Assembly (NCBI RefSeq): GCF_018854015.1
Contig: NZ_JAAXYO010000182.1
Location: 1 to 64,000 of the forward strand
DNA length: 64,000 nt
Source of the DNA: Igneacidithiobacillus copahuensis
Lineage (GTDB): Bacteria > Pseudomonadota > Gammaproteobacteria > Acidithiobacillales > Acidithiobacillaceae
Reading direction: 5' to 3'
Below, piece after piece: positions 15,032-23,391 of the stretch (its first letter is position 1; each line of letters begins with the position of its first letter). The notes beneath the pieces were generated by a model, which ran no database searches, was not told the origin of the DNA, and worked only from the letters and a program-made list of their open reading frames with translations. The position numbers were made by a program, and so were the translations under genes.

Positions 15032-16603
15032 TTGCAATCCATGAATCGTCGTTCATTTTTGAAGCATCTGGGTCTGGGTGCCGGTGCCGCCGTTGCTGGC
15101 CCGCATCTGTTGGGTGTGGCCCATGCGGCTGGCGGCAGCAGTGAGCAGATGCTGCGCAGCAAGATCGAGCATGTCGTCGTGATTTTTCAGGAAAACCGGA
15201 GTTTTGATCATTACTTCGGGACATTTCAGCCGCGTAATGGCCAAAAGGTGGTCAATCTTTTGGACGCTGCCGGAAAAATCGATCCGCGCTTTACCAACCT
15301 GCAAAAAAATCCCGCGGGCATCCCGTACGCCAATCTGCCATTACCCACGGAAATTCCGGCTTTTACTCAGGCGAGTCTGCCCAACCAGCCATTTCATCTG
15401 GCGCCGTACATCCCCGCCAATGGTAACGTGCGCTGGGATCCCAAGCACCGTTTCTTCCGCATGATGGCAGAGGTCAACAACGGTAAGATGGATCTTTTCG
15501 TGGCGCTGGCGGGTGGCGCCCACACGCACCTCAGCCGCGATGAATTTCGCAAGATGACGCCGGCGCAGATTGCCTTTGATCTGGCCCGGCCCAGCGGCCC
15601 GGTGCTGGGCTATTATGAGGCGGCGGACCTGCCGTTTTACCACCGCATGGCGCATGAATATGTGCTCTTCGATCATTTCTATCAGGCCATGAGCGGTGGG
15701 AGTACGGGAAATGCGCTGTATCTGGCGGCGTGCCGCTCTTGCGTCAATCCGACTGTCCCAGACGAAAATGTTGCGCCCTTCGACCCTCATGAAGCCGGTC
15801 TGCAGCATGCCTTCTTCGACCTGCCTTACGACCATCGTCGGGTGATGGTGAACGACCTGCCGCCGCTGCAGGGTCCGACCAACGCCGGTGAGCCAAAGGT
15901 ATTGAAGATCAGCCCGCCTCCCGCCGCACAGACCTACGACAACATTGGCGATCGCCTCAACGCCGCCAAGGTCGATTGGGCCTGGTATAACGAAAACTGG
16001 AATCGGGTAAAGCCCTGGGCCTTGAAAACCGCCTTTGGTCCAGGAGATGGCTCTGCTGTGGTGGAAACCTCGCAGCTCTACGTCGCCCACCACAATCCGT
16101 TCCAATATTATCCGCGCTGGTTTGATTACGTTCGGGATGGGCACATGCGCGACGCCGACGACTTTCTGGAAGATGCGCGGCAGGGCAAACTGCCTGGGGT
16201 ATCCTTCATCAAGGCGAGTGCTGCGCATGACGAACATCCTGCCGATTCTGCTTCCGCAGTGGGGATGGAGTGGGTCGAGCGCTTGGTTCGTTCGGTAGGA
16301 GAGGGGCCAGCCTGGGAAAAGACCGCCATTTTCATCGCCTATGACGAGGGCGGCGGTTTCTGGGACTCGCTGCCACCCAAGGTGGTAGATGAGTACGGCT
16401 TCGGTACCCGCATTCCGGCACTGCTGATCAGTCCCTGGGCGCGTCAGGGTCTAGTGGACCACCATCTGGCGAGTACGGCCAGTATCCTCAAGTTCATTGA
16501 GACCCGCTTTGGCTTGGCGCCACTTAATCATCGCGACCGCGATGCCTACGACATGCTCGGAGCGTTCGACTGGGGGCAGCGCCCGCGCAGTTTTTCGCTG
16601 TGA
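15032..16603 (+). CDS. Tat-exported phospholipase C / acid phosphatase (phosphoesterase family)
   Basis: The family (PF04185-type) hydrolyses phospholipids or phosphomonoesters outside the cytoplasm. The TTG start is favoured because AAGGAG lies six bases upstream; the ATG nine bases later is the alternative. A twin-arginine signal (NRRSFLKHLGLGAGAAVAG) is followed by the core motif HVVVIFQENRSFDHYFGTF near residue 50 and the distal metal-binding region FIAYDEGGGFWDSLPP near 435. The length of 523 residues is normal. It is the last gene of the exbB operon. A carboxy-terminal relic of a close paralogue lies at 25616-25756. Confidence 0.87.
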   Translation: MQSMNRRSFLKHLGLGAGAAVAGPHLLGVAHAAGGSSEQMLRSKIEHVVVIFQENRSFDHYFGTFQPRNGQKVVNLLDAAGKIDPRFTNLQKNPAGIPYANLPLPTEIPAFTQASLPNQPFHLAPYIPANGNVRWDPKHRFFRMMAEVNNGKMDLFVALAGGAHTHLSRDEFRKMTPAQIAFDLARPSGPVLGYYEAADLPFYHRMAHEYVLFDHFYQAMSGGSTGNALYLAACRSCVNPTVPDENVAPFDPHEAGLQHAFFDLPYDHRRVMVNDLPPLQGPTNAGEPKVLKISPPPAAQTYDNIGDRLNAAKVDWAWYNENWNRVKPWALKTAFGPGDGSAVVETSQLYVAHHNPFQYYPRWFDYVRDGHMRDADDFLEDARQGKLPGVSFIKASAAHDEHPADSASAVGMEWVERLVRSVGEGPAWEKTAIFIAYDEGGGFWDSLPPKVVDEYGFGTRIPALLISPWARQGLVDHHLASTASILKFIETRFGLAPLNHRDRDAYDMLGAFDWGQRPRSFSL

Positions 16604-16720
16604 TGATTCGGGGCCTGCCACCCGGCAGGTCCCGCTCAGGCGCTTCCGCTAGGGCACTCCCGCCGTTGCTTCCTGTCTGTGCTATTCTGAATTCTGGCTT
16701 ATTGGCTGGGAGGCGGCGCT

Positions 16721-17974
16721 ATGGCAAAGTCCGTGATGGTGGCGGGTGCGGGGATTGTGGGTCTCTCGATAGCGCTACAGTTGCAGTTGCGTGGTTGGCA
16801 GGTGCAACTCTGGGATCGCCAGCCAGCGGGGGAGGGGACCTCTTATGGCAATGCCGGACTCATTCAACGCGAGGCGGTGTTCCCCCAGCCCTTTCCGCGG
16901 GATCTTCATGAACTTTGGCATTACGCCGGCAATCGCAGCAGTCGTGCACAGTACCGGTTTCGTGCCTTGCCGCCTCTGGCACCCGCCTTTCTGCGCTATT
17001 GGCGCGCATCTCGTCCTGATCGTCTGCAACGCAGTGCCAAGGACTACGGAGCGCTCATTCGCCATTGTCTGGAGGACCACCTGGCACTGGCAGCCGTGAC
17101 CGATGCCAGCGAGTTGTATCGGCCGGGGGGCTGGGTACAAACCTTTCAGAAGCCGGAACATTTGGCGGCGGAGTCGGCGGCGGCCGCCTATAAAAAACTG
17201 CACTTTGACGTGGAATATGTCTTGTGGGACGAAAATGCGCTGAAACAGCACCTTCCCATGCTGCGCGCTGGTCTCGCTGGCGCCATTCACTGGACCCAGC
17301 CTTTGGCACTGATCGAACCGGTCGCGCTGTCCCAGGCCTATTTGCGGACCTTTCAACAGCAGGGCGGCGAATTTGTCTTGGAGGGCATCAAAGAACTGGA
17401 AAAGACCGCGCACGGCTGGCGTATCCGCGGCGAGAAACAATCAGGAGAAGCTCCCTGGCTGGTATTCAGCATGGGCGCCTGGACGGTAGATTGGGCTAAG
17501 CGCTTGGGGTATCAGGCTCCAGTGTTCGTTAAACGGGGCTATCATCAGCATTATACCCAAAGCGCAGAGCCGGGACTGCCGCTGCCGGTATTGGATAGCG
17601 AGGCGGGTTATGTACTCGCACCGATGCGCCACGGTCTGCGCCTGACCACCGGGGCCGAATTTGCCGGGCGGGATGACCCACCATCGTTGCGCCAGCTAAG
17701 CCTGGCGGAGGCGGCGGCGCGTAAGCTCTACCCGGGTCTGGGGCGTCCCCTGGACCCCAAACCCTGGCTGGGACATCGTCCGTGTACGGGGGACATGCTA
17801 CCTATCATCGGTCCGCTGCGGGAGCAGCCAGGCATCTTTCTTGCTTTTGGGCACTGCCACCAGGGCCTGACCATGGGACCGAGTACCGGCCGCCTGGTGG
17901 CGCAGATGCTGGAGAATGACGCGCACCCCTTTGTGGATCCCTGGCCGTATCGTCCGGAGCGTTTCCGGGCGTAA
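16721..17974 (+). CDS. FAD-dependent amine/amino-acid oxidoreductase, DadA-like
   Basis: The 417-residue protein is a DAO-family flavoenzyme. It has the Rossmann motif VAGAGIVGLSIALQLQLRGW at the amino terminus, a GTSYGNAGLIQ segment typical of DadA-like enzymes, and the FAD-closing stretch GHCHQGLTMGPSTGRLVAQM near residue 385. GGAGG precedes the ATG. It lies 118 bases after the phospholipase and converges with phnF. Related oxidoreductases in phosphonate clusters oxidise aminophosphonates such as 2-aminoethylphosphonate. That substrate is only a hypothesis, and D-amino acid or glycine oxidation is equally compatible. Confidence 0.7.
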   Translation: MAKSVMVAGAGIVGLSIALQLQLRGWQVQLWDRQPAGEGTSYGNAGLIQREAVFPQPFPRDLHELWHYAGNRSSRAQYRFRALPPLAPAFLRYWRASRPDRLQRSAKDYGALIRHCLEDHLALAAVTDASELYRPGGWVQTFQKPEHLAAESAAAAYKKLHFDVEYVLWDENALKQHLPMLRAGLAGAIHWTQPLALIEPVALSQAYLRTFQQQGGEFVLEGIKELEKTAHGWRIRGEKQSGEAPWLVFSMGAWTVDWAKRLGYQAPVFVKRGYHQHYTQSAEPGLPLPVLDSEAGYVLAPMRHGLRLTTGAEFAGRDDPPSLRQLSLAEAAARKLYPGLGRPLDPKPWLGHRPCTGDMLPIIGPLREQPGIFLAFGHCHQGLTMGPSTGRLVAQMLENDAHPFVDPWPYRPERFRA

Positions 17975-18003
17975 ACGGCACCGTCGATCTGTGTGGGCTT
18001 GAA

Positions 18004-18753
18004 TTAGCCGGGTTCGTAGACCAGCCGCACGCGGGAGGCAGGGTACAGTACGGTAGAAAACTCGATACCGACCCCGGCAGGATCGACGTTGACGTTTTCA
18101 CAAAGCAACAGACATTCGCCCTTTGCCAATTGCAGGAGCTCGCGCTCGCTGGCTTGTGCTAGAGACGACTGGATGGTGGAGCGCATGCGGGTGTAATCCT
18201 GCACGCCACGCAGGCGCAGAGACTCGGTAATCCCGCGCCCGGCACGCAGGTCCTCCACCAGTGGCAGCAAGTGCTCGCCAAAGAAGAGATGACGGGCGAC
18301 GGAGATGGGTTCGTTCCCGACGAAGCCCAGGGTCTTGACCATGGCGACCCGCGGAAAATCTGGGAAAACGCCATAGGACTGGATACGGCGCAGCTCGGGC
18401 AAATCCGCCAGGTCCAGAATTTGTGCTTCCAGTATCTGATTGTGTCCAGGCTTCTGGTATTTCTTGACCCATTCAGAAAAACGCGGACGCTGCATTAATT
18501 GGTAATCAAACTGGGGTTGGGCGACAAAAGTCCCGATACCATGCCGGGTTTCTGCCGCACCCAATTCACAAAGCTGTTGCAATGCGCGGCGCAGGGTATG
18601 ACGATTGACGCCGTATTCCTCGGCCAGAAACTGCTCACTCGGCAAGCGTTCGCCGCTCGGCCACTCCTTGGCCTCGATGCGTGCGTAAAGATCGTCGGCG
18701 ATCTGTTTCCAGATGCTGATGCCGTTCTGAAAGTTGGTGATATGTACGGGCAT
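18004..18753 (-). CDS. phnF: GntR-family regulator of phosphonate genes, PhnF-like
   Basis: The amino-terminal winged helix-turn-helix (about residues 13-75: WKQIADDLYARIEAKEWPSG, LPSEQFLAEEYGVNRHTLRR) is GntR/HutC type. The rest is a UTRA ligand-binding domain (HLFFGEHLLPLVEDLRAG..., GIEFSTVLYPASRVRLVYE). PhnF proteins are encoded with C-P lyase genes and respond to phosphonate metabolites. It is the distal gene of the phn cluster, six bases after phnN. Confidence 0.87.
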   Translation of the reverse strand: MPVHITNFQNGISIWKQIADDLYARIEAKEWPSGERLPSEQFLAEEYGVNRHTLRRALQQLCELGAAETRHGIGTFVAQPQFDYQLMQRPRFSEWVKKYQKPGHNQILEAQILDLADLPELRRIQSYGVFPDFPRVAMVKTLGFVGNEPISVARHLFFGEHLLPLVEDLRAGRGITESLRLRGVQDYTRMRSTIQSSLAQASERELLQLAKGECLLLCENVNVDPAGVGIEFSTVLYPASRVRLVYEPG

Positions 18754-18758
18754 GGCAG

Positions 18759-19292
18759 TCAGTCTAGCAAATTCCGCAGGATCGTGAGCAGATCCGTCAG
18801 GGCATCTTCCACGGCACCGTTGTTGGAGATAGGAAAATCCACCACGTCTGGGCCAAGAGGAACTTGGCGTGCCAGGCGTTCGGAAATCGCGTCGGTAGAT
18901 TCCCGATTCCGCGCCAGCAGGCGCTCGCGACGAATCTGCGCGTCGGCATCGATGAGGATCGTGCTGCCCCCCAGAGTCTGGCGCAAGCTGAGCAGGGTCT
19001 GGCGCGATACACTGACCACTACCAGGCGACCATCCTGGGGTAATGCCGACCAGGGTAGCGCGTACTCCCAGCCATGTGCCTGCCAGGAAAGGGCAAGCCG
19101 GCCCTGTTTTTCCAGGGCCGTGAGTTCTTCAGGCGGTACGTATTCTTCTCCCCAGGCGGGCTGCGGCCGGGTCACCAAGCGTCTGGCAAAATAAACGCGG
19201 GGATCATCGCATAAGGCCTCCTGAGCAAGGCGGAGCAGGGTATCTTTCCCTGCGCCGGAGGGGCCGGCCACCCAGACGAAGGATGATTTCAT
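18759..19292 (-). CDS. phnN: Ribose 1,5-bisphosphate phosphokinase
   Basis: PhnN phosphorylates ribose 1,5-bisphosphate to PRPP, closing the C-P lyase pathway. The start MKSSFVWVAGPSGAGKDTLL gives a P-loop (GPSGAGKDT) near residue 10, and its ATG overlaps the upstream stop. The guanylate-kinase-like fold continues with VYFARRLVTRPQPAWGEEY. The length of 177 residues is normal; the open frame upstream of the chosen start is shadow of the preceding gene. Confidence 0.9.
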   Translation of the reverse strand: MKSSFVWVAGPSGAGKDTLLRLAQEALCDDPRVYFARRLVTRPQPAWGEEYVPPEELTALEKQGRLALSWQAHGWEYALPWSALPQDGRLVVVSVSRQTLLSLRQTLGGSTILIDADAQIRRERLLARNRESTDAISERLARQVPLGPDVVDFPISNNGAVEDALTDLLTILRNLLD

Positions 19293-19945
19293 CCGCGGGC
19301 CCCCAAAGGAATTTCCGCGATGACCCGAAAGGGATTTTTGGCATCGTCTTGCACCAAGAGCGCAAGGGAGCGCAAAAAGCGGGGACGGAGGAGTACCTCC
19401 GAGAAAAATTCCTGTGTCTGCGGCAGCCAAGCGTCGGGCTTGGGAACTGCATCGCTCAGGGTCAGGTGAAAGACAAAATCGGTAAAGACATGCGGATACC
19501 CCCATTGCCGCAACTGCGCTCGCTGGCGCTCGCTGTAGCTGGCGCGGGATCGCTGCTGCAACTCTTCCTCATTGTAGGGACGGCGGAAAGAGTCCAGTTC
19601 CCGAACGCAGGCATCGGCCAGGGCATGCAATTCCGGGCAGGATTGCGTCAAACGCAGGCTCAGGAAGGCATCGTCCAGCACCAGACGCAAATCCGGAAGA
19701 CGAAACGGCTCATGCTGCTGCAGCAGAGAGCGGGTCGCTGCTTCGAGATCTGCGAGAGTGCCCTGGAGAGGCATGGGCGCCTTGATGGTGGCGTGGAAAC
19801 CATAAGCTTGGGCGCGCCCCGCCGGTACCTGTGGATGGGGTCGGGAGACTGCGCACACTGTACGGCTGTCCCAGCCCAGCCAACGACTTCCGCACTCCCA
19901 CAGCGGATCATCGGCCAACGGCAAATAGTAGAGAGCGACACGCAT
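19289..19945 (-). CDS. DUF1045 2H-phosphoesterase-like protein of phosphonate cluster
   Basis: The protein has two HxT motifs, YGFHATIKAP near residue 50 and FVFHLTLSD near 160, the catalytic signature of the 2H phosphoesterase superfamily (2',3'-cyclic nucleotide phosphodiesterases and RNA ligase-like proteins). DUF1045 members occur in C-P lyase operons. Because phnP is absent here, it may open the 5-phosphoribosyl 1,2-cyclic phosphate produced by PhnJ. That role is inferred. I chose the ATG six bases after the phnM stop; a TTG overlapping that stop is possible. It is coupled to phnN by ATGA. Confidence 0.75.
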   Translation of the reverse strand: MRVALYYLPLADDPLWECGSRWLGWDSRTVCAVSRPHPQVPAGRAQAYGFHATIKAPMPLQGTLADLEAATRSLLQQHEPFRLPDLRLVLDDAFLSLRLTQSCPELHALADACVRELDSFRRPYNEEELQQRSRASYSERQRAQLRQWGYPHVFTDFVFHLTLSDAVPKPDAWLPQTQEFFSEVLLRPRFLRSLALLVQDDAKNPFRVIAEIPLGARG

Positions 19946-19950
19946 GGTTC

Positions 19951-21090
19951 TCAACCGACGCGCTCGCCCGCACGCCAGACTCCGCGCAGGGTCACCAGCC
20001 CGTCCTGATAGCGCCCGCGCAGCAGATCTGCGCGCTGTCCGGGGGTCATACTTCCGCGATCTTCCAGACCCAATAGTCTTGCTGGACTACTGGTGACCAT
20101 GGCTATGGCCTGCGGAAGGGAGGCGAGCTTCTGCTCGGCCAGGAGGAAAGCTGCCTCCAGTAAGGAGCTCGGGTAGTAGTCAGAGGCCAGGGCGCTGACT
20201 ACGCCCTCCCGCACCAGATCAGCCACCGCCACATTGCCGGAGTGGGAGCCACCGCGCACCAGATTGGGGGCGCCGGCCACCGTCGCCATGCCCAGATCCA
20301 CGGCATGCCGAGCAGCGGCAAGAGTTACTGGAAACTCGCTGATACGAATGCCATCGCGTGCGTTGCGTTCGATTTCTTCTGGAGTGACATCGTCGTGACT
20401 CGCTACCGGTAGAGGCCGGTCGCGTAGCAGCTCGAGAATGAAAGCGCGATTCTGGGCGCTATAGCGATGGTGCCTTTCCTGTGATTCCGCGATACGCTGC
20501 TCCAACTCCTCTTCGCTCAAACCCTCCGCGCGGCGCCCCGAGCGGAATTTTTCGAGATTGGTGTGCTGTCCCACTCCCGGCGTGTGATCCATCAGACTGA
20601 GCATCTGCACGGGTCCTGCCGCCAGGCTTTCCTGCAGCAACTGCGGCAGATTGGCCACCGGCAATTCGCAACGGAGATGCAGAAAATGCTCGGCGCGCAA
20701 CTGATCGCCAGCGCGCAACTGTTGCAGGTCGACCAGTGCGTCGCGTAAGGTCTGCACCCGCTGCGCCTCGAAGCCGGCGTCACCAACGCAGAGGGCGTCG
20801 GCAACGCTGGTGATTCCTGCCGCGATGCATTGGGCATCGTGCGCTAGAAAGGCCGAGCGCGAGGGCCAACGGGCCTGCGTCCGCGGCTGTACCTGCCGCT
20901 CCAGGTTGTCCGTATGGATATCCACCAGGCCCGGAAGCAGGAAATCGCCGGCACAGTCGAGGAGTTCCGAGCTACTCGATGGTCCCTCGTCCAGGATCCG
21001 GATCTTGCCGTCATCATCCAGCAGTAACGAACCAAGCACGACTTCATCGGGCAGAACCAGGCGGGCGTTGCGAAATCCACGGATCTTCAT
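19951..21090 (-). CDS. phnM: RPnTP diphosphohydrolase (C-P lyase pathway)
   Basis: PhnM removes pyrophosphate from alkylphosphonate ribose triphosphate before C-P bond cleavage. The 379-residue amidohydrolase-fold protein shows GLVDIHTDNLERQVQPRTQ near residue 55, SLMDHTPGVGQHTNLEKF near 170 and ASHDDVTPEEIERN near 240, the PhnM metal and substrate motifs. It overlaps phnL by four bases and precedes the 2H protein by five. Confidence 0.93.
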   Translation of the reverse strand: MKIRGFRNARLVLPDEVVLGSLLLDDDGKIRILDEGPSSSSELLDCAGDFLLPGLVDIHTDNLERQVQPRTQARWPSRSAFLAHDAQCIAAGITSVADALCVGDAGFEAQRVQTLRDALVDLQQLRAGDQLRAEHFLHLRCELPVANLPQLLQESLAAGPVQMLSLMDHTPGVGQHTNLEKFRSGRRAEGLSEEELEQRIAESQERHHRYSAQNRAFILELLRDRPLPVASHDDVTPEEIERNARDGIRISEFPVTLAAARHAVDLGMATVAGAPNLVRGGSHSGNVAVADLVREGVVSALASDYYPSSLLEAAFLLAEQKLASLPQAIAMVTSSPARLLGLEDRGSMTPGQRADLLRGRYQDGLVTLRGVWRAGERVG

Positions 21091-21782
21091 GAGCAGGCAT
21101 CTCCAGCGGCAAGGATAAGTTCGCGGTCGGCAAGCTTTCGAATCTGTTGCGGGTCGTGCAAGATGAGCAGAATGCTACGACCATTCTCCTTGGCACGCCG
21201 AATTTCAGCAAGAATCAGGGCGGCATTGGCGGGGTCCAGGGAAGCCGTCGGTTCATCCAGCAGGAGCAGGGGATGGGTGCCGATCAGGGTACGGGCGACA
21301 TTCACCCGTTGTTGTTCGCCGCCGGAAAAGCTGGCGGGGGGCAAATGGTGCAGCGCCAGCGGAATATTCAGGCGCAGTAATAACTCGCGGGCCCGCGCCG
21401 CCGCCTCTGTGTCGGATTTTCCTTGTAATAGCGCTGGCTCGGCGACGATCGCCAGGGTCGATACGCGGGGGATCACCCGCAGAAACTGGCTGGCGTACGC
21501 CATGCTCCAGCGTCGCGCATCCAGGATGCTGCGGGAGTCGGCGCGAGAGAGTTCCAGGCATTGCTGTTGGTGATGTAGATAAATGCTACCGGAATCCACC
21601 CGGTAGCTACCGAAAACGCAACGCAGGAGGGTCGACTTGCCGGCACCGGAGGGCCCGCGCAGGGCCACGCATTCGCCGGCCTGCAACTGGAAATCTGGGG
21701 CGCGCAGAGTGGGTAAGCGCTGCCCGCCACGCAAGTGCAGGGTAAAAGTCTTTTCCAGGGACTCCACTTCGAGCAGATTCAT
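21087..21782 (-). CDS. phnL: C-P lyase ABC-type ATPase PhnL
   Basis: PhnL is a soluble ABC-type ATPase needed, with PhnGHI, to transfer the phosphonate to the ribose of ATP. It shows Walker A GPSGAGKST near residue 43, a signature SGGEQQR and Walker B LLLLDEPTAS. The length of 231 residues is normal. ATGA overlaps join it to phnK and phnM. There is no membrane partner, as expected for this non-transport ATPase. Confidence 0.93.
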   Translation of the reverse strand: MNLLEVESLEKTFTLHLRGGQRLPTLRAPDFQLQAGECVALRGPSGAGKSTLLRCVFGSYRVDSGSIYLHHQQQCLELSRADSRSILDARRWSMAYASQFLRVIPRVSTLAIVAEPALLQGKSDTEAAARARELLLRLNIPLALHHLPPASFSGGEQQRVNVARTLIGTHPLLLLDEPTASLDPANAALILAEIRRAKENGRSILLILHDPQQIRKLADRELILAAGDACS

Positions 21783-22561
21783 AGGGTCAGAACCGAGGCG
21801 ACCAGTAGTTGGCTATAGGGATGTTGCGGATCCTCCAACACCTGGTCTACCAGGCCTGCCTCCACCACTCGCCCACCCTGCAGAATGATTAGCCGTTGGG
21901 CGAGGAGGCGGGCAACGCCCAGATCGTGGGTGACCAGGGCAACGGCCATGGCACTGCTCTGGACCAACTTGCGGATCAGGTCGAGAACCGCTGCCTGTAC
22001 GGAAAGATCGAGACCGCTGGTGGGCTCGTCCAGTAACAGGATACTGGGCCGACTGATCAACACCCGGGCAAGCTGGAGGCGCTGGAGCATGCCTCCGGAA
22101 AATTGCTGGGGCGTGTCATCGATGCGGTCAGGATCGATCTCCACCCGCGCTAACCAGTCCTTTGCCTCCGCCCGCAGACGGGCGTAGGAACGTTCCCCCT
22201 GCGCCAGCCGACGCTCGATAATGTTGGCCCCCGCACTATGCTGCATGCGCAGGGAATCGCGGGAGTTTTGCGTCATCAGCGCCCAGCGGCTGCGCTGCAA
22301 TTGACGCAGTTCCTGTTGTCGTAGTTCGGCAAGATCGCAGCGTCGGCCATGACCATCATCAGCCTCCACCACCCCCCGACTCGGCCGCAGATCGCCATGC
22401 AGCAGTCGCAGCAGGGTGGATTTCCCCGATCCACTTTCGCCCACGATGGCCAGCACCTCACCAGGATAGAGTTCGAGATGCACGTCGTGAAGCACCTTGC
22501 GTTGGCCAAAGGCAAAATCCAAGTCCTGCGCGCGCAGGGAGGGCTCGATTTGCGGAGTCAT
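21779..22561 (-). CDS. phnK: C-P lyase ABC-type ATPase PhnK
   Basis: PhnK is an ABC ATPase that docks on the PhnGHIJ core complex. The start MTPQIEPSLRAQDLDFAF was chosen from the ATGA overlap with phnJ. Walker A is GESGSGKST near residue 43, the signature is FSGGMLQRLQLAR and Walker B SILLLDEPTSGLD. The 260 residues and the ABC-dipeptide-like tail (DPQHPYSQLLVASVL) are normal for PhnK. Confidence 0.93.
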   Translation of the reverse strand: MTPQIEPSLRAQDLDFAFGQRKVLHDVHLELYPGEVLAIVGESGSGKSTLLRLLHGDLRPSRGVVEADDGHGRRCDLAELRQQELRQLQRSRWALMTQNSRDSLRMQHSAGANIIERRLAQGERSYARLRAEAKDWLARVEIDPDRIDDTPQQFSGGMLQRLQLARVLISRPSILLLDEPTSGLDLSVQAAVLDLIRKLVQSSAMAVALVTHDLGVARLLAQRLIILQGGRVVEAGLVDQVLEDPQHPYSQLLVASVLTL

Positions 22562-23391
22562 CCCTCTATTCTCCGCTGGCAATAATCGGTGTCGGAGCAG
22601 ACGTATTGTCTTCGGCCCGCATCGTCCAGAATGATCTCGTCCTTATACGATTCTGTGCTGCCGCAGCGATGGCAGGGCGGTTGCTCCCACTCGGGACAGA
22701 AGGGATGGTCGGAAAACTGCAGAGGCTCAACGTTGGTGTAAGGAGGTACGGCATAGAGGCGACGCTCCCGTCCCGCGCCAAAAAGGTGCAAAGCCGCGCT
22801 CTGATGCAGCTTCGGGAGATCGAAGGCCGGAATCGGAGACGGAGACATCAAATACCGGCCATGGACCAGGACCGGGTAATCGTAACTCACGGTGATACGC
22901 CCCTGGCGCGCCACCTGGTCGAAAAGAGATAAATACATGAGGCTGTAATCTCCCCAGGCGTGCAGGCGGAGGGTTTCCGTCTGCCGGGCTTCGAGTTTGA
23001 ACAAGGGTTCCGGCATGGGCACCTGATAGACCATGATCTGTCCCTCGCGCAGGGGCGTTTCTGGAATACGGTGGCGAGTCTGGATGATAGTCGACTCGTC
23101 GCTTCGGGTGCTGCGGCTTACCCCGGCGGTGCGGGCAAAAAACCGGGCAATGGAGATGGCGTTGGTGGTATCGTCCGCCCCTTGATCGATGACCTTGAGG
23201 ATATCGTCACTACCCAGGATGGCCGCGGTGACCTGAATGCCTCCGGTCCCCCAGCCATAGGGCAGGGGAAGATTACGGCTGGGGAAAGAGATCTGATGAC
23301 CGGGTATGGCCACCGCCTTGAGCAGTTTGCGGCGGATGGCACGTTTGCTGCCCTCATCCAGATACGCGAAATTATACGACACTTGCATCAT
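22558..23391 (-). CDS. phnJ: Carbon-phosphorus lyase, radical SAM subunit
   Basis: PhnJ cleaves the C-P bond with a radical SAM mechanism. It releases the alkane and 5-phosphoribosyl 1,2-cyclic phosphate. The 277-residue protein carries the Fe-S ligand region near its carboxy terminus (PPCHRCGSTES, then VCSDTDYCQRR) and the conserved start YNFAYLDEGSKRAIRRKLLK. It overlaps phnI by 20 bases and phnK by four. Confidence 0.96.
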   Translation of the reverse strand: MMQVSYNFAYLDEGSKRAIRRKLLKAVAIPGHQISFPSRNLPLPYGWGTGGIQVTAAILGSDDILKVIDQGADDTTNAISIARFFARTAGVSRSTRSDESTIIQTRHRIPETPLREGQIMVYQVPMPEPLFKLEARQTETLRLHAWGDYSLMYLSLFDQVARQGRITVSYDYPVLVHGRYLMSPSPIPAFDLPKLHQSAALHLFGAGRERRLYAVPPYTNVEPLQFSDHPFCPEWEQPPCHRCGSTESYKDEIILDDAGRRQYVCSDTDYCQRRIEG

